In this document: positions 10,882-20,328 of the stretch, in pieces
Layout of the letters: each line of letters begins with the position of its first letter
Numbering within the stretch: position 1 is the first letter of the stretch
Source of the DNA: CAVUCH01 sp963697705
GTDB lineage: Bacteria; Acidobacteriota; Vicinamibacteria; Vicinamibacterales; JAENWD01
Direction of reading: 5' to 3'
Assembly: GCA_963697705.1 (NCBI GenBank)
Contig: CAVOPA010000004.1
Location: forward strand, 223,236 to 287,235
DNA: 64,000 nucleotides
Translations under genes and position numbers: made by a program
The notes under the pieces: model-generated
Seen by the model: only the letters and a program-made list of their open reading frames with translations
The model's database searches: none
What the model was told of the DNA's origin: nothing

Positions 10882-10998
10882 GCCGGGTTCAGTTCCGGAA
10901 CAACCCGGAACCCGGAACCACTCAAACCCGGAACCCGGAACGCACCCGGAACGAGGCCAACCCGGAACCCGGAACCCGGAACCTGGAACCCCGAACCA
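10882..10998. repeat. Heptad-repeat array, GGAACCC type
   Basis: The gpmA-eno spacer is filled by degenerate 7-base units (GGAACCC with variants GGAACGC, GGAACGA, GGAACCT). The order of variants, ...GGAACGCACCC GGAACGAGG..., recurs in the copies inside mtaB (36121-36229) and at 48300-48378. A short opposite-strand arm (GGGTTCAGTTCC) precedes it. Confidence 0.85.
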
Positions 10999-11014
10999 CA
11001 GGGATCCGCTGCCG

Positions 11015-12322
11015 TCAGACCGCCTGACGCAGTCTGCGCAGCGCCTGCTTGCCTGCGAACGTCCCGGCCTCCCCGAGGGCCTCTTCGATCCGGAGCAGCT
11101 GGTTGTACTTGGCCGTGCGGTCGGTGCGGCTCGCCGAGCCGGTCTTGATCTGGCCCGCGCTGGTCGCGACGGCCAGGTCGGCAATCGTCGCGTCTTCGGT
11201 TTCGCCCGAGCGGTGCGAGATGACGGTCGCGTAGTCGGCCTCCTGGGCCATCGCAATGCAGTCGAGTGTTTCAGTGACCGTGCCGATCTGATTCAGCTTG
11301 ACGAGCACCGCGTTCGCCACGCCTTCGTCGATGCCGCGCCGGAGGATTTCGGGGTTGGTGACGAAGAGGTCATCGCCGACGATCTGCACCTGGTCGCCGA
11401 GGGACCTGGTGAGCTGCGCCCAACCCTCCCAATCGCTCTCGCCGAGCCCGTCTTCGATTGAGACGATCGGATACTGGCGCACCCAGTCGACGTACATCTC
11501 CACCATCTGCGCCGGCGTTCGCGACGGCTCGCCCGACTTCTTGAACACGTACGTCCCGTCTTTCCAGAGCTCGCTTGCCGCAACGTCGATGGCGATGAAC
11601 ACGTCGGTGCCGGCCTTGAGGCCCGCTTTGTTGATCGCCTCGAGCACCACGTCGAGCGCCTCGCGATTGGCCTTCAGGCTCGGCGCGAATCCGCCCTCAT
11701 CGCCGACGCCGGTCGAGAGGCCGCGACCCTTCAGGATGGAACGGAGCGCGTGAAACGTCTCCGCGCCTGCGCGCAGCGCTTCGGCGAAGCTGCCGACGCC
11801 GGCGGGCATCACCATGAACTCCTGCACGTCGACGCTCGAGTCCGCGTGCGCGCCGCCGTTCAGGATGTTCATCATCGGCACGGGAAGCGTGCGGCTGGTT
11901 GCGGTCCATCGGGAATTGAGGGAGGCGAAGTGGGCGTAGAGCGGCTGCCCCGTGGCGGCTGCGGTGGCCTTGGCGAACGCCATCGACACGCCGAGAAGGG
12001 CGTTGGCGCCGAGCCGGCTCTTCGTGGGTGTACCGTCGAGGGCGATCATCTGGTCGTCGAGCGAGCGCTGGTCGTGATCGCGGGCGGCGACCGCGGTCGC
12101 GATCTCGCCGTTGATGTGCCCCACGGCCTTCAGGACCCCCTTGCCGAGATACCGGCGCTTGTCGCCGTCGCGCAGCTCGAGCGCTTCACGCTCACCGGTC
12201 GATGCGCCGGAAGGGACCGCCGCCCGTCCGAATGCTCCGCCCTCGAGCGTGAGGTCGACCTCGACCGTCGGGTTGCCACGCGAGTCGAGAATTTCGCGTC
12301 CGTGCACCGTCCTGATTTTCAT
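11015..12322 (-). CDS. eno: Enolase
   Basis: The 435-residue product begins MKIRTVHGREILDSRGNPTVEV, the universal enolase N-terminus. The ATG at 12322 is preceded by AGGAG and is preferred over the longer frame to 12379. Further motifs are PSGASTGEREALELRDGD, NALLGVSMA, MMNILNGGAHAD, GDDLFVTN (metal/substrate region) and SHRSGETEDATIADLAV with KTGSASRTDRTAKYNQLLRIEE at the end. It dehydrates 2-phosphoglycerate to phosphoenolpyruvate, with two Mg ions. It is 57 bases downstream of glgC and upstream of gpmA, on the same strand. Confidence 0.98.
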   Translation of the reverse strand: MKIRTVHGREILDSRGNPTVEVDLTLEGGAFGRAAVPSGASTGEREALELRDGDKRRYLGKGVLKAVGHINGEIATAVAARDHDQRSLDDQMIALDGTPTKSRLGANALLGVSMAFAKATAAATGQPLYAHFASLNSRWTATSRTLPVPMMNILNGGAHADSSVDVQEFMVMPAGVGSFAEALRAGAETFHALRSILKGRGLSTGVGDEGGFAPSLKANREALDVVLEAINKAGLKAGTDVFIAIDVAASELWKDGTYVFKKSGEPSRTPAQMVEMYVDWVRQYPIVSIEDGLGESDWEGWAQLTRSLGDQVQIVGDDLFVTNPEILRRGIDEGVANAVLVKLNQIGTVTETLDCIAMAQEADYATVISHRSGETEDATIADLAVATSAGQIKTGSASRTDRTAKYNQLLRIEEALGEAGTFAGKQALRRLRQAV

Positions 12323-12379
12323 GATCAGCTCCTGAATGAATGCATCGTGTTTGCATGTGGCCGCTGGAGTCCCACTCAC

Positions 12380-13666
12380 TCATCCGCTGGCCTCGACCTG
12401 CCCCTTCCGATCCGCTTCGCTCTCCGCCGCGAGCGCACGTTCGTCGATCGGGCCGATGAGCGGTTCGTCTTCGACGGTGACGACGACCACCCCGCCCTCG
12501 CTGACGGTGTGGCGGCGGCGGTCCTCCTCCTCGTTGTGGCCGATCAACGCGCCGCGCGGGATGAGCACGTCGCGGTCGATGATCGCCTTGCGGATGCGCG
12601 CATGCCGGCCCACGCGCACGCCGGGCATCAGCAGCGAGTTCTCGATGGTGCAGAAGCTGTGCACGCGCACGTTCGGGCAGAGCACGCTGCCGAGCACGCG
12701 GCTTCCGGAGATGATGCAGCCCGACGAGATGATCGAATCGAGCGCCTGGCCGCTGCGCCGGCCCTCTTCCGCGAACACGAACTTCGCCGGCGGCGCCTGC
12801 GGCTGGTGCGTGCGCATCGGCCACTCCGGATCGTACAGGTTGAAGTCGGGGTTGACGTGGCAGAGATCCATGTTGGCTTCGTAGTACGCGTCGAGCGTGC
12901 CGATGTCGCGCCAGTACTTCGAGGCTTTCTTGTTCGGGTCTTCGAAGCGATACGAAATCACCGGTGCACGGGCATAGAGCGCCGGGATGATGTCCTTCCC
13001 GAAATCGTGGCTCGTCGGCAGGCTTGCGTCGGCCTCGAGCGCCTGGATCAACGTGTTGGTCTCGAAGATGTAGACGCCCATCGACGCGAGCGCCACGTCC
13101 GGCGCGCCGGGCACCGTCCGCGGGGCGGCGGGCTTCTCGTCGAACCCCACCACGCGCTGCGACTCGTCGACAGCGATGATGCCAAAGCGGTTTGCTTCCG
13201 CCACCGGCACCTCGATAGTGGCCAACGTCGCCGCCGCGCCGCGCTCCATGTGGAAACGCAGCATCTTCGCGTAGTCCATCTTGTAGACGTGATCGCCGCC
13301 GAGCACGATGACGTGCCGCGGGTTCTCGCGCTGGATGGAATAGAGGTTCTGGTAGACCGCGTCCGCGGTGCCGAGGTACCAGTGTTCCCCGACCCGCTTT
13401 TGCGGCGGCAGAATTTCGACGAACTCGCCGAGCTCTTCCGACACGATATTCCAGCCCATCCGGATGTGACGGCTGAGCGATAACGACTTGTACTGCGTCG
13501 CGATGTAGATGCGGCGGAGGCCCGAGTTGATGCAATTGCTGAGCGTGAAGTCGATGATGCGGTAGGGGCCGCCGAAATACACCGCCGGTTTGGCGCGCTC
13601 CTTGGTCAGGGGATAGAGTCGTTCGCCGACCCCGCCGGCGAGAACGATGACAAGGGTGTGCTCCAT
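12380..13666 (-). CDS. glgC: Glucose-1-phosphate adenylyltransferase
   Basis: The 428-residue product has the pyrophosphorylase start (VLAGGVGERLYPLTKERAKPAV), the FGGPYRIIDFTLSNCINSG stretch, WYLGTADAVYQN, LGGDHVYKMDY, FDEKP and YWRDIGTLDAYYEANMDL, followed by a C-terminal left-handed beta-helix (IISSGCIISGSRV, RVHSFCTIENSLLMPGV). It makes ADP-glucose from glucose-1-phosphate and ATP for glycogen or related alpha-glucans. The length and motifs are normal. It is the first gene of a glgC-eno-gpmA set. The C-terminal tail after the helix (EEEDRRRHTVSEGGVVVV...) is acidic and typical of many GlgC proteins. Confidence 0.96.
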   Translation of the reverse strand: MEHTLVIVLAGGVGERLYPLTKERAKPAVYFGGPYRIIDFTLSNCINSGLRRIYIATQYKSLSLSRHIRMGWNIVSEELGEFVEILPPQKRVGEHWYLGTADAVYQNLYSIQRENPRHVIVLGGDHVYKMDYAKMLRFHMERGAAATLATIEVPVAEANRFGIIAVDESQRVVGFDEKPAAPRTVPGAPDVALASMGVYIFETNTLIQALEADASLPTSHDFGKDIIPALYARAPVISYRFEDPNKKASKYWRDIGTLDAYYEANMDLCHVNPDFNLYDPEWPMRTHQPQAPPAKFVFAEEGRRSGQALDSIISSGCIISGSRVLGSVLCPNVRVHSFCTIENSLLMPGVRVGRHARIRKAIIDRDVLIPRGALIGHNEEEDRRRHTVSEGGVVVVTVEDEPLIGPIDERALAAESEADRKGQVEASG

Positions 13667-13872
13667 AAGCGGCTCTCAGCTCGGGGTGCCGGATCCTGGA
13701 CGGATGACCCAGTCCTGGCGTTCTGGCGGAAGGAGCGCGGCCGGCGAGGCAGGTGTCGGCGGCGGGGGTCGGGCCGTCAGCCGAGCGGCCGCCCCGTCGG
13801 GCGACCCGAGAACCGGTGCATGATAGCACGCGAACTCGGCGCCAGCCGGGCGCCGAAACCCCCGCCGCACGT

Positions 13873-13901
13873 TTGACTTGCCCTCCGTACGGTCCTATCA
13901 T
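13873..13901 (+). promoter_or_regulatory. Sigma-70-type promoter
   Basis: TTGACT (13873-13878), 17 bases, then TATCAT (13896-13901), upstream of the exported-protein gene at 13937. It lies in the 270-base gap between the divergent glgC and this gene. The rest of the gap shows nothing recognisable. Confidence 0.65.
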
Positions 13902-13936
13902 TTCCCATCTGTACGTTATCGGGGGAAACTGTCCTT

Positions 13937-15073
13937 ATGCGTCTGGTGTTCACCGCTCGTCTCGCCATCGTTGGCGCTCTCGTCGCCGCCGTCGCGTTGA
14001 TCCTCGGCTCGGTCACTGCCGCCGCTGCTGCCGTGCAGGGAGAGAAGAAGCAACCTGCGAAGATGGAGCAGGCGCAGCGGATGGAAGCGCAATCGCTCAT
14101 CACGCTGGTCGATGATGTCGCCAGCGGGAAAGCGCCCGCCGACTCGCTCCCGGTGAAGTGGGAGCAGAACCATTTCATCCGGGCGCTGGCAGACAAGACC
14201 TACGTGCCGTTCACGCTCGCGATCGAGCCCGGCGCGCTCACGACGCCAGGTGTCGCCGTGTACCTGCGGGTCGTCGCCAAGGGCTCGCCGGCCGTTGCGC
14301 CGCCGCCAGCGCAGGGCGAAAAGAAGAAGGACGACAAGAAGGGCGCGGCGGAGCCTCCGTCGCAGTACGCGTTCGAGGATCTGTTTTTCGTGGATCTGCC
14401 CGCGGCCGCCGCCGGACAGCCCCAGCGGCTCCGCCGCGCGTTCGCCGTGGCGCCGGGCGATTACGACGTCTACATCGGGGTGAAGGAACGCCCGGCGGCC
14501 GGCGCCGCCGCGGGCGCCCCCCCGGCCGCTGGGGCTCCAGCCGCGCCGGCAGGCAAGGGCGGGGTCATCAAGCAGTCGCTCTCCGTGCCCAACTTCTCGG
14601 GTCGCGAGTTCACGACGAGCAGCGTCATCCTGGCGCAATCGGTCGACGTTCTGCAGACGCCGCTGTCGAGCGAGAGTCAGGCTGAAAACCCGTACACCTT
14701 CGGTCAGATGAAGCTCGAACCGGCCATTGAGCCGCGCTTCACCAAGAAAGGGACGTTGTCGGTCGTCATGTGGATCTATGGCGCCAAGGTAGACGACTCG
14801 ACCAAGAAGCCCGACATCAGCATGGACTTCAAGTTCTATCAGAAGAGCGGCGACAAGGAGACGTACTTCAACAAGACCGAGCCGCAGCTGTTGAATGCGC
14901 AAACGCTGCCCCCGCAGTTCGACCTGGCGGCTGGACACCAGCTGCTCGGCACGCTCGAACTGCCGCTGGCCAGTTTCCCCGAGGGCGACTTCAGGCTGGA
15001 GATCGAAGTGCAGGACAAGGCGGCCAACCAGAAGCTCACGCGTGATGTGAACTTCACGGTGGCGGCCCAATAG
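13937..15073 (+). CDS. Exported hypothetical protein
   Basis: The 378-residue product has a clear signal peptide: RLVFTARLA, a hydrophobic core (GALVAAVALILGSVTAAAAA), then a predicted cleavage near AAAAVQG. The mature part has two low-complexity linkers, Lys-rich (about residues 127-135) and Ala/Pro/Gly-rich (about 185-205). A beta-rich C-terminal half ends in a stretch resembling a carbohydrate-binding or Ig-like fold (DFRLEIEVQDKAANQKLTRDVNFTV). It contains no enzyme motif that I recognise. It sits 54 bases ahead of an outer-membrane-like protein on the same strand and may act with it in the periplasm; that link is inferred from position only. Confidence 0.75.
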   Translation: MRLVFTARLAIVGALVAAVALILGSVTAAAAAVQGEKKQPAKMEQAQRMEAQSLITLVDDVASGKAPADSLPVKWEQNHFIRALADKTYVPFTLAIEPGALTTPGVAVYLRVVAKGSPAVAPPPAQGEKKKDDKKGAAEPPSQYAFEDLFFVDLPAAAAGQPQRLRRAFAVAPGDYDVYIGVKERPAAGAAAGAPPAAGAPAAPAGKGGVIKQSLSVPNFSGREFTTSSVILAQSVDVLQTPLSSESQAENPYTFGQMKLEPAIEPRFTKKGTLSVVMWIYGAKVDDSTKKPDISMDFKFYQKSGDKETYFNKTEPQLLNAQTLPPQFDLAAGHQLLGTLELPLASFPEGDFRLEIEVQDKAANQKLTRDVNFTVAAQ

Positions 15074-15127
15074 AAGACGCGCCCCGCGCGGCCATGCCGC
15101 GCCGGGCCGTGTCGGGTGAGACGCGCC

Positions 15128-17059
15128 ATGACCACACACAACACAGTCGTCCTCGCGGCGGCGGTGGTCGTTCTGTCCGGCGGGGTGTGCGCGAACGCAC
15201 AAACCGCTGTCGGGACGACGCGTGGATGGCGTCCGCCATCGATGCGGCCAGCGTCGACGCTGCCGCACGCAGGCTCGATCACCAGCGTCGTGCGCGACGC
15301 CTCGGGAGCGCCCGTGTCTGGCGCCATCGTCTCCGCCGTGGGCGGCCGCACCTTGACCGGCACCACCGACGCGAAGGGCCGCTGCACGCTGGCCGAGCTC
15401 CCGGCCGGCGAGTACCTCGTACGCGTGCATCGCGCGGGCTTCGGCACATCCCACAGTTTGATCGTGCACGTGACCGCCGGCACCGAAGCGGCCCACGACG
15501 TGGTGCTCACGCTGGCCCGGAACGGCCCCGGGCCCAAGAACGGACCGGCCGCAGAATCCGAGATCCTCGCCGCGGGAATGGGCACAGGCGCCTTCATCCC
15601 GCAACCGGACACCGCGCCAGACCCGGCGGCGGTGGAACATGAGGCCGATCACGATCACAGCGAGTTCGCGTGGCGCTTGCGCCATCTGCCGCGCAGCGTG
15701 CTGCAGGAATCCATCGAGCGCGTCGTCGTCGAACCCGACGACGCCACCGACGCCGAGGGGACGTTCTTCGGGCGGGCCATGACGGCGCCCGGACGTGCCG
15801 CCGCAGCGCTGTTCGCCGACTTGCCGTTCACCGGACAGGTGAACCTCATGACGTCGAGCAGCTTCGAGAAGACGGGCCAGCTGCTCTCGGATGCGAGCGT
15901 CCCGCGCGGAGTGGCGTATGTCTCGATTGGCGCGGCCGCAGGGCAGCGGGGCAACTGGTCGGTGCAGGGCGCAATGACGCAGGGCGACGTGTCGTCCTGG
16001 CTCTTTGCCGGTTCGTTCCTGGCGCGCAGCAAGGCCGTGCATCGCTATGAGGCCGGCATGGCCTATTCCGCGCAGCACTACACCGGCGCCAACCCGGCGT
16101 CCCTGGCGGCCGTCGCCGAAGGCACCCGCACCGCAGGCGCGGTCTTCGCGTCCGACACGTGGACGCTCTCGCGGCGAGCAACGCTCGTGTACGGCGGCCG
16201 CGTCGCCAGGTACGGCTACATCGAGAACGCCCTGGTCAGCCCGAATGCCCGGCTCGAGATCGCGGCCACCGAACACCTGCGCTTTGCCGCCGCCGCCGCC
16301 GAACGCGCCGAAGCCCCTGGTGCCGAGGAGTTCGTCCCGTCGAGCGTCGCAGAAACCTGGCTGCCGCCCGAGCGCACGTTCGCTCCGCTGATGGGCACGC
16401 GGTTCCGCCCCGAGCGCACGCGAACCTACGAGTTCTCGGTGGCGCAGGATCTCGGTACCGAAGCCGTGCTCGGCGTGCGCACGTTCTACCAGCGCACGGA
16501 CGACCAGGTCGTCACCCTCTTCGGTCTCGGGCTCGCGAGCACGGCCGGGGAACTCGATCACTACTCCGTTGCGTCCGCCGGTGATTTCGTCGCGAGCGGC
16601 TGGACGATCAGCCTCAGTCGGGTCGTCGCGCGCAGACTCCGCGGCAGTATCGACTACACGGTCACGACGGCGGAATGGGGACCATCGCCCGACGGCGAGC
16701 CCCTCGCGGAGTTTGCTCCCTCTGCACTTCGCGCGGGTCGCGAGCGGCTCCACGACCTGACCACGTCGGTGCAGGCCGAAATTCCGTACACGGCGACGCA
16801 CGTGTTCGCGCTCTACCGGATCAACAACGCGTTTGTCGCTGCGGACGTGGCACAGACGCAGCCGAGTTCCGGCTCACGTTTCGACGTGCAGGTCACCCAG
16901 GCCCTGCCCTTCCTGGATTTCACCAACGCGCAGTGGGAGATGCTGCTGGGCATCCGCAACATCTTCCGCGAGCTCGCGCCCGACGCCTCGGTCTATGACG
17001 AGCTGCTCGTCCTACGGCCGCCGAAGCGCGTGGTCGGTGGGCTGACAGTTCGCTTCTAG
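15128..17059 (+). CDS. TonB-dependent-receptor-like outer membrane protein with carboxypeptidase-regulatory-like N-domain
   Basis: After a signal peptide (VVLAAAVVVLSGGVCANAQ), residues about 50-130 form a carboxypeptidase regulatory-like domain (SITSVVRDASGAPVSGAIVSAV ... AELPAGEYLVRVHRAGF). The rest, about 500 residues, is made of alternating aromatic beta-strand segments ending GGLTVRF, consistent with an outer-membrane barrel. I see no clear plug domain or TonB box, so the protein may be a plugless relative of SusC/CarboxypepD-type receptors common in Acidobacteriota. The ATG at 15128 is chosen; a GTG at 15116 is in frame. Ligand unknown. Confidence 0.75.
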   Translation: MTTHNTVVLAAAVVVLSGGVCANAQTAVGTTRGWRPPSMRPASTLPHAGSITSVVRDASGAPVSGAIVSAVGGRTLTGTTDAKGRCTLAELPAGEYLVRVHRAGFGTSHSLIVHVTAGTEAAHDVVLTLARNGPGPKNGPAAESEILAAGMGTGAFIPQPDTAPDPAAVEHEADHDHSEFAWRLRHLPRSVLQESIERVVVEPDDATDAEGTFFGRAMTAPGRAAAALFADLPFTGQVNLMTSSSFEKTGQLLSDASVPRGVAYVSIGAAAGQRGNWSVQGAMTQGDVSSWLFAGSFLARSKAVHRYEAGMAYSAQHYTGANPASLAAVAEGTRTAGAVFASDTWTLSRRATLVYGGRVARYGYIENALVSPNARLEIAATEHLRFAAAAAERAEAPGAEEFVPSSVAETWLPPERTFAPLMGTRFRPERTRTYEFSVAQDLGTEAVLGVRTFYQRTDDQVVTLFGLGLASTAGELDHYSVASAGDFVASGWTISLSRVVARRLRGSIDYTVTTAEWGPSPDGEPLAEFAPSALRAGRERLHDLTTSVQAEIPYTATHVFALYRINNAFVAADVAQTQPSSGSRFDVQVTQALPFLDFTNAQWEMLLGIRNIFRELAPDASVYDELLVLRPPKRVVGGLTVRF

Positions 17060-17105
17060 CACGTAACCCCCGGCATGGCGGGGGACTGAGCTAAACCTCT
17101 GAGCC

Positions 17106-17130
17106 GCGCCCATCGGGGCGCTGCTTTTTT
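17106..17130 (+). terminator. Rho-independent terminator
   Basis: Stem GCGCCC (17106-17111) with GGGCGC (17116-17121), a 4-base loop, then TGC and six T residues (17125-17130). It lies about 50 bases after the outer-membrane-protein stop codon. Confidence 0.8.
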
Positions 17131-17324
17131 GTACCCCGCCTCTCCACTTCTTTGGATTTCGTTCCGGCTGCTTGAATGTCATGGACGAGTCCAATGCTGA
17201 GCGAGCGGTAATAAAGCACTGTCCGAGAGCAACTTACGCTCTCTGAACCATCGTGGCAACCGGGTATATGCTTTGCTAGGACGAGCTGCGGCGTATTACG
17301 TCTTAATCGTTCATTCATAAAGAC

Positions 17325-20240
17325 ATGCGGGTCACGGTCACGGAAGCGGCACGAGCTCGGGGCTGGGCGGGGTGGGGCCGCCTCGTCGTCGCGTTGACGT
17401 TCGTCGTGACCTTCCTCGGTCTCGGCGCCGCCAACGTTGCTCTCCGGGCGTCGTGGTACGAAGTCGAAGACGGCGTGTTGTGGGCGGCCGGGCCGCAAGG
17501 CGTCACCGCGTCCGAGATCGCCGACCGGTCGCCGGCCCACCGGGCTGGCGTACGCCAGGGCGATCTGCTGCTCGCGATCGATGGCAAGCCCATCGAACAG
17601 CCTGCCGACGTGCTGCATGCCCTCCATCAGAGTGACGCCGGCACGCGGCTGAACTACACGGTGCTGCGGCTCGGCTCGCGTGAGGTGGTGGAGATTCGGC
17701 TCGCCCCGATCCCGCGGGGAAGCAACGCGCTCTACTACATTCTCGCCACGGTCGGCATGTTCAGCCTCATCGTCGGCGCGGCGGTACGGCTGCGCCGTCC
17801 CGAGCACCAGGCGACGCTGCACTTCTTCTGGCTGTGCCTGGCGTTCTTCGGCACCTTCACCTTCTCCTTCAACGGCCGGCTCGATCGATTGGACTGGGTC
17901 TTCTACTGGGCGGACGCGGTCTCGATCCTTCTGCTGCCGCCGCTCTTCCTGCACTTCACGCTGGTGTTCCCGGAGCGACCGCGCAGCTGGCTGCGTTCGA
18001 ACGTCGGGCCCGCGCTGCTGCCGTTGCTGTACGCGCCCGCGCTGCTCCTCGGCGTCGCGCGGGTGGTTGCCGTGGCTCGAGCCCCGATGGACGCGCGGTT
18101 TTTCACCGGCGTCATCGAGCGGCTGGATCGCATCGAGCCGTTGTACCTGGCCGTCTGCCTCTCCGGCGCGCTCCTCGTGCTGCTGCGCGCGTTGTCCGAG
18201 GTGCGGTCGGTCACCGCGCGCCGTCAGCTGCGGTGGATCGTCTGGGGCACGGGCCTCGGCGCGATTCCGTTCGCCGCCGGCTATGCGCTGCCGTACGCGC
18301 TCGGCGCCCGGACGACGCTGCCGATGGAATTGTCGGCCGTGCCGCTAAGTCTCGTGCCTCTCGCCTTCGCATCCGCGATCGTGCGCTACCGCCTGATGGA
18401 CGTCGAGGTGATCGTCAAGCGCGCGCTGGTCTACGGCGCGGCGCTGGCGGCCATTCTCGGCATGTACGCCCTGCTGCTGCGATTTGCGAGTGACGCCGTC
18501 TTCCAGAGCACGCAGCAGCACAACCGTGTCATCGCGCTGCTCGCGACGCTGGTGGTCGTGCTGCTCGCCAGCCCGGTGAAGAACGCAATCCAGGCAGCGC
18601 TCGATCGCGCGTTCTACCGCGATCGCTACGATTACCGCCGGGCGCTCGTCGGCTTTGCCCGAGACTTGAACAGCGATCTCGATCTCGATCGGCTCAGCGA
18701 ACGGCTCGTCACTCGCGTGACCGAGACGCTCCTCGTCGACCGCATGGTCCTGCTGCTCGGCGACGAGAACACGACCGACTTCGAGCCGATCCGCACGGCC
18801 GGGTTCACGGTTACCCCTCCCGGCCTCAGCCGTCGCTCCGGCGTCGGCGGCCGCCTCGAAGCCGGCCACACCGTCGCCCTCGACGACCCGCTCACCGCGA
18901 GGCGCTTCACCGACGACGAGATCGCGTTCTGGCGTGATTGGGGCCTGTACTACTTCCTGCCGTGCGTGTCGAAGGAAGGGACGATCGCGGTGCTCGGTCT
19001 TGGCCGCAAGGAGAGCGCCGAACCGCTCAACAGCGAAGACGTCGCGCTGCTCACGGCCGTTGCGGGGCAGGTCGCGACGGCACTCGAGAACGGACGCCTC
19101 TACAGGCAACTGCAGACCAAGGCCGACGAGCTCGCCCGGCTGCGCGAGTTCAACGAGAACATCATCGAGTCGCTCGACGATGGGCTCGTGGTGCTCGACC
19201 TGCACGACCGCGTCGTCCGGTGGAACCGCGCGCTCGAGCAGCTGTACGGAGTGCCCCGTGCGGGCGCGGTGGGCCGGCCATTCGTCGAGGTGTTCGACCA
19301 CCGGTTCGTCGAAGCGCTCTGTGCGGCGCGACGGGATCACCCGGCCGGCGCGACGCTCTACCGCGTGCCCCTCGCGCGCCGCGGCACGGCCGGCGAGACG
19401 TTGCTCGTCAATGCCGCCACCGTGCCGCTCTGCACGCACGTCGGCCCGGACATCCGCACCACCGGCACGATCATCATCATCGAAGACATCAGCGCCCGGG
19501 TGCAGCTCGAAGAGCAGCTGCAGGTTTCCGAGAAGATGGCATCGCTTGGGCTGCTGGCGGCCGGCGTCGCTCACGAGGTGAACACGCCGCTCACCGGCAT
19601 TTCGAGCTTCACGCAGATGCTGCTCGAGGGTGCGGACCCCGAAGACCCGCGCACGCGCCTGCTCGAGAAGATCGAGCGGCAGACGTTCCGGGCCGCGAAG
19701 ATCGTCAACGGCCTGCTGAACCTTGCGCGGCAGGGCAGCGCGGCCGGCACCGAACCTGCGCCCGTGGACATCAACGCCGTCGTCTGTGACGTGCTGGCTC
19801 TGCTCGAACATCCGCTGGAGATTGGTAAGATCAAGGTGCGGCGCGACCTGCTCTCGCCGGCGCCCGTCGTGCTTGGCGCGGAACATAAGCTGCAGCAGGT
19901 GCTGCTCAACCTCTTCCTGAACGCCCGCGATGCGATGCCGCGTGGGGGCTGGCTCACGATCGTGACCCGGATTGATGGTGATCGCGCCGTGGTCGAGGTC
20001 AGCGATACGGGATCTGGCATTCCGAGCGAGCAGCTCTCGCGGATTTACGACCCGTTCTTCACGACCAAGTCTCTTGGGCAGGGCACGGGTCTTGGTCTCT
20101 CGATTACCTACGGGATCGTCCGCGAGCACGAGGGCACCATCAACGTCGAGAGCACGGTCGGGCAGGGCACGCGGTTCGTCGTGAGCCTGCCCCTCTCGCC
20201 CGTGTTCAACCAGCAGCGGCCGTCGCGCGTGGCGAACTAG
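17325..20240 (+). CDS. Membrane sensor histidine kinase with PDZ, GAF and PAS domains (NtrB-like)
   Basis: A 971-residue kinase. In order: a first membrane helix (about 20-40); a PDZ-like domain (about 50-125; SPAHRAGVRQGDLLLAIDGKPI); a multi-helix membrane region (about 135-405); a GAF-like domain (about 440-605); a PAS domain (about 620-735; ENIIESLDDGLVVLDLHDRVVRWN); HisKA with the phospho-accepting His in GVAHEVNTPLTG; and an HATPase domain with N-box NLFLNARDAM, VSDTGSGIP and GQGTGLGLS. All key kinase residues are present. It is followed 88 bases later by a sigma-54 response regulator, so the two form a two-component pair. The periplasmic or membrane PDZ module at the N-terminus is uncommon and may sense a protein ligand. 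Confidence 0.93.
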   Translation: MRVTVTEAARARGWAGWGRLVVALTFVVTFLGLGAANVALRASWYEVEDGVLWAAGPQGVTASEIADRSPAHRAGVRQGDLLLAIDGKPIEQPADVLHALHQSDAGTRLNYTVLRLGSREVVEIRLAPIPRGSNALYYILATVGMFSLIVGAAVRLRRPEHQATLHFFWLCLAFFGTFTFSFNGRLDRLDWVFYWADAVSILLLPPLFLHFTLVFPERPRSWLRSNVGPALLPLLYAPALLLGVARVVAVARAPMDARFFTGVIERLDRIEPLYLAVCLSGALLVLLRALSEVRSVTARRQLRWIVWGTGLGAIPFAAGYALPYALGARTTLPMELSAVPLSLVPLAFASAIVRYRLMDVEVIVKRALVYGAALAAILGMYALLLRFASDAVFQSTQQHNRVIALLATLVVVLLASPVKNAIQAALDRAFYRDRYDYRRALVGFARDLNSDLDLDRLSERLVTRVTETLLVDRMVLLLGDENTTDFEPIRTAGFTVTPPGLSRRSGVGGRLEAGHTVALDDPLTARRFTDDEIAFWRDWGLYYFLPCVSKEGTIAVLGLGRKESAEPLNSEDVALLTAVAGQVATALENGRLYRQLQTKADELARLREFNENIIESLDDGLVVLDLHDRVVRWNRALEQLYGVPRAGAVGRPFVEVFDHRFVEALCAARRDHPAGATLYRVPLARRGTAGETLLVNAATVPLCTHVGPDIRTTGTIIIIEDISARVQLEEQLQVSEKMASLGLLAAGVAHEVNTPLTGISSFTQMLLEGADPEDPRTRLLEKIERQTFRAAKIVNGLLNLARQGSAAGTEPAPVDINAVVCDVLALLEHPLEIGKIKVRRDLLSPAPVVLGAEHKLQQVLLNLFLNARDAMPRGGWLTIVTRIDGDRAVVEVSDTGSGIPSEQLSRIYDPFFTTKSLGQGTGLGLSITYGIVREHEGTINVESTVGQGTRFVVSLPLSPVFNQQRPSRVAN

Positions 20241-20328
20241 AGCCCGACGCCCGACGGGGCTGACACACTCGTTTGCGGGCGGCGGGGCGCGACCTGGCGC
20301 GCCGGGCCGTTCGAGCAGGCACTACATC

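Noticed and set aside
13916..16801. Very long minus-strand open frame (961 codons) opposite the exported protein and outer-membrane genes
   Set aside because: High GC gives long antisense frames. Its translation is Arg/Gly/His-rich without family features, and the plus-strand genes have signal peptides and a promoter.
17060..17130. Possible riboswitch after the outer-membrane gene (hairpins with CTAAACCTCT)
   Set aside because: The conserved core of known classes such as c-di-GMP is missing. The second hairpin with a T-run is a plain terminator.
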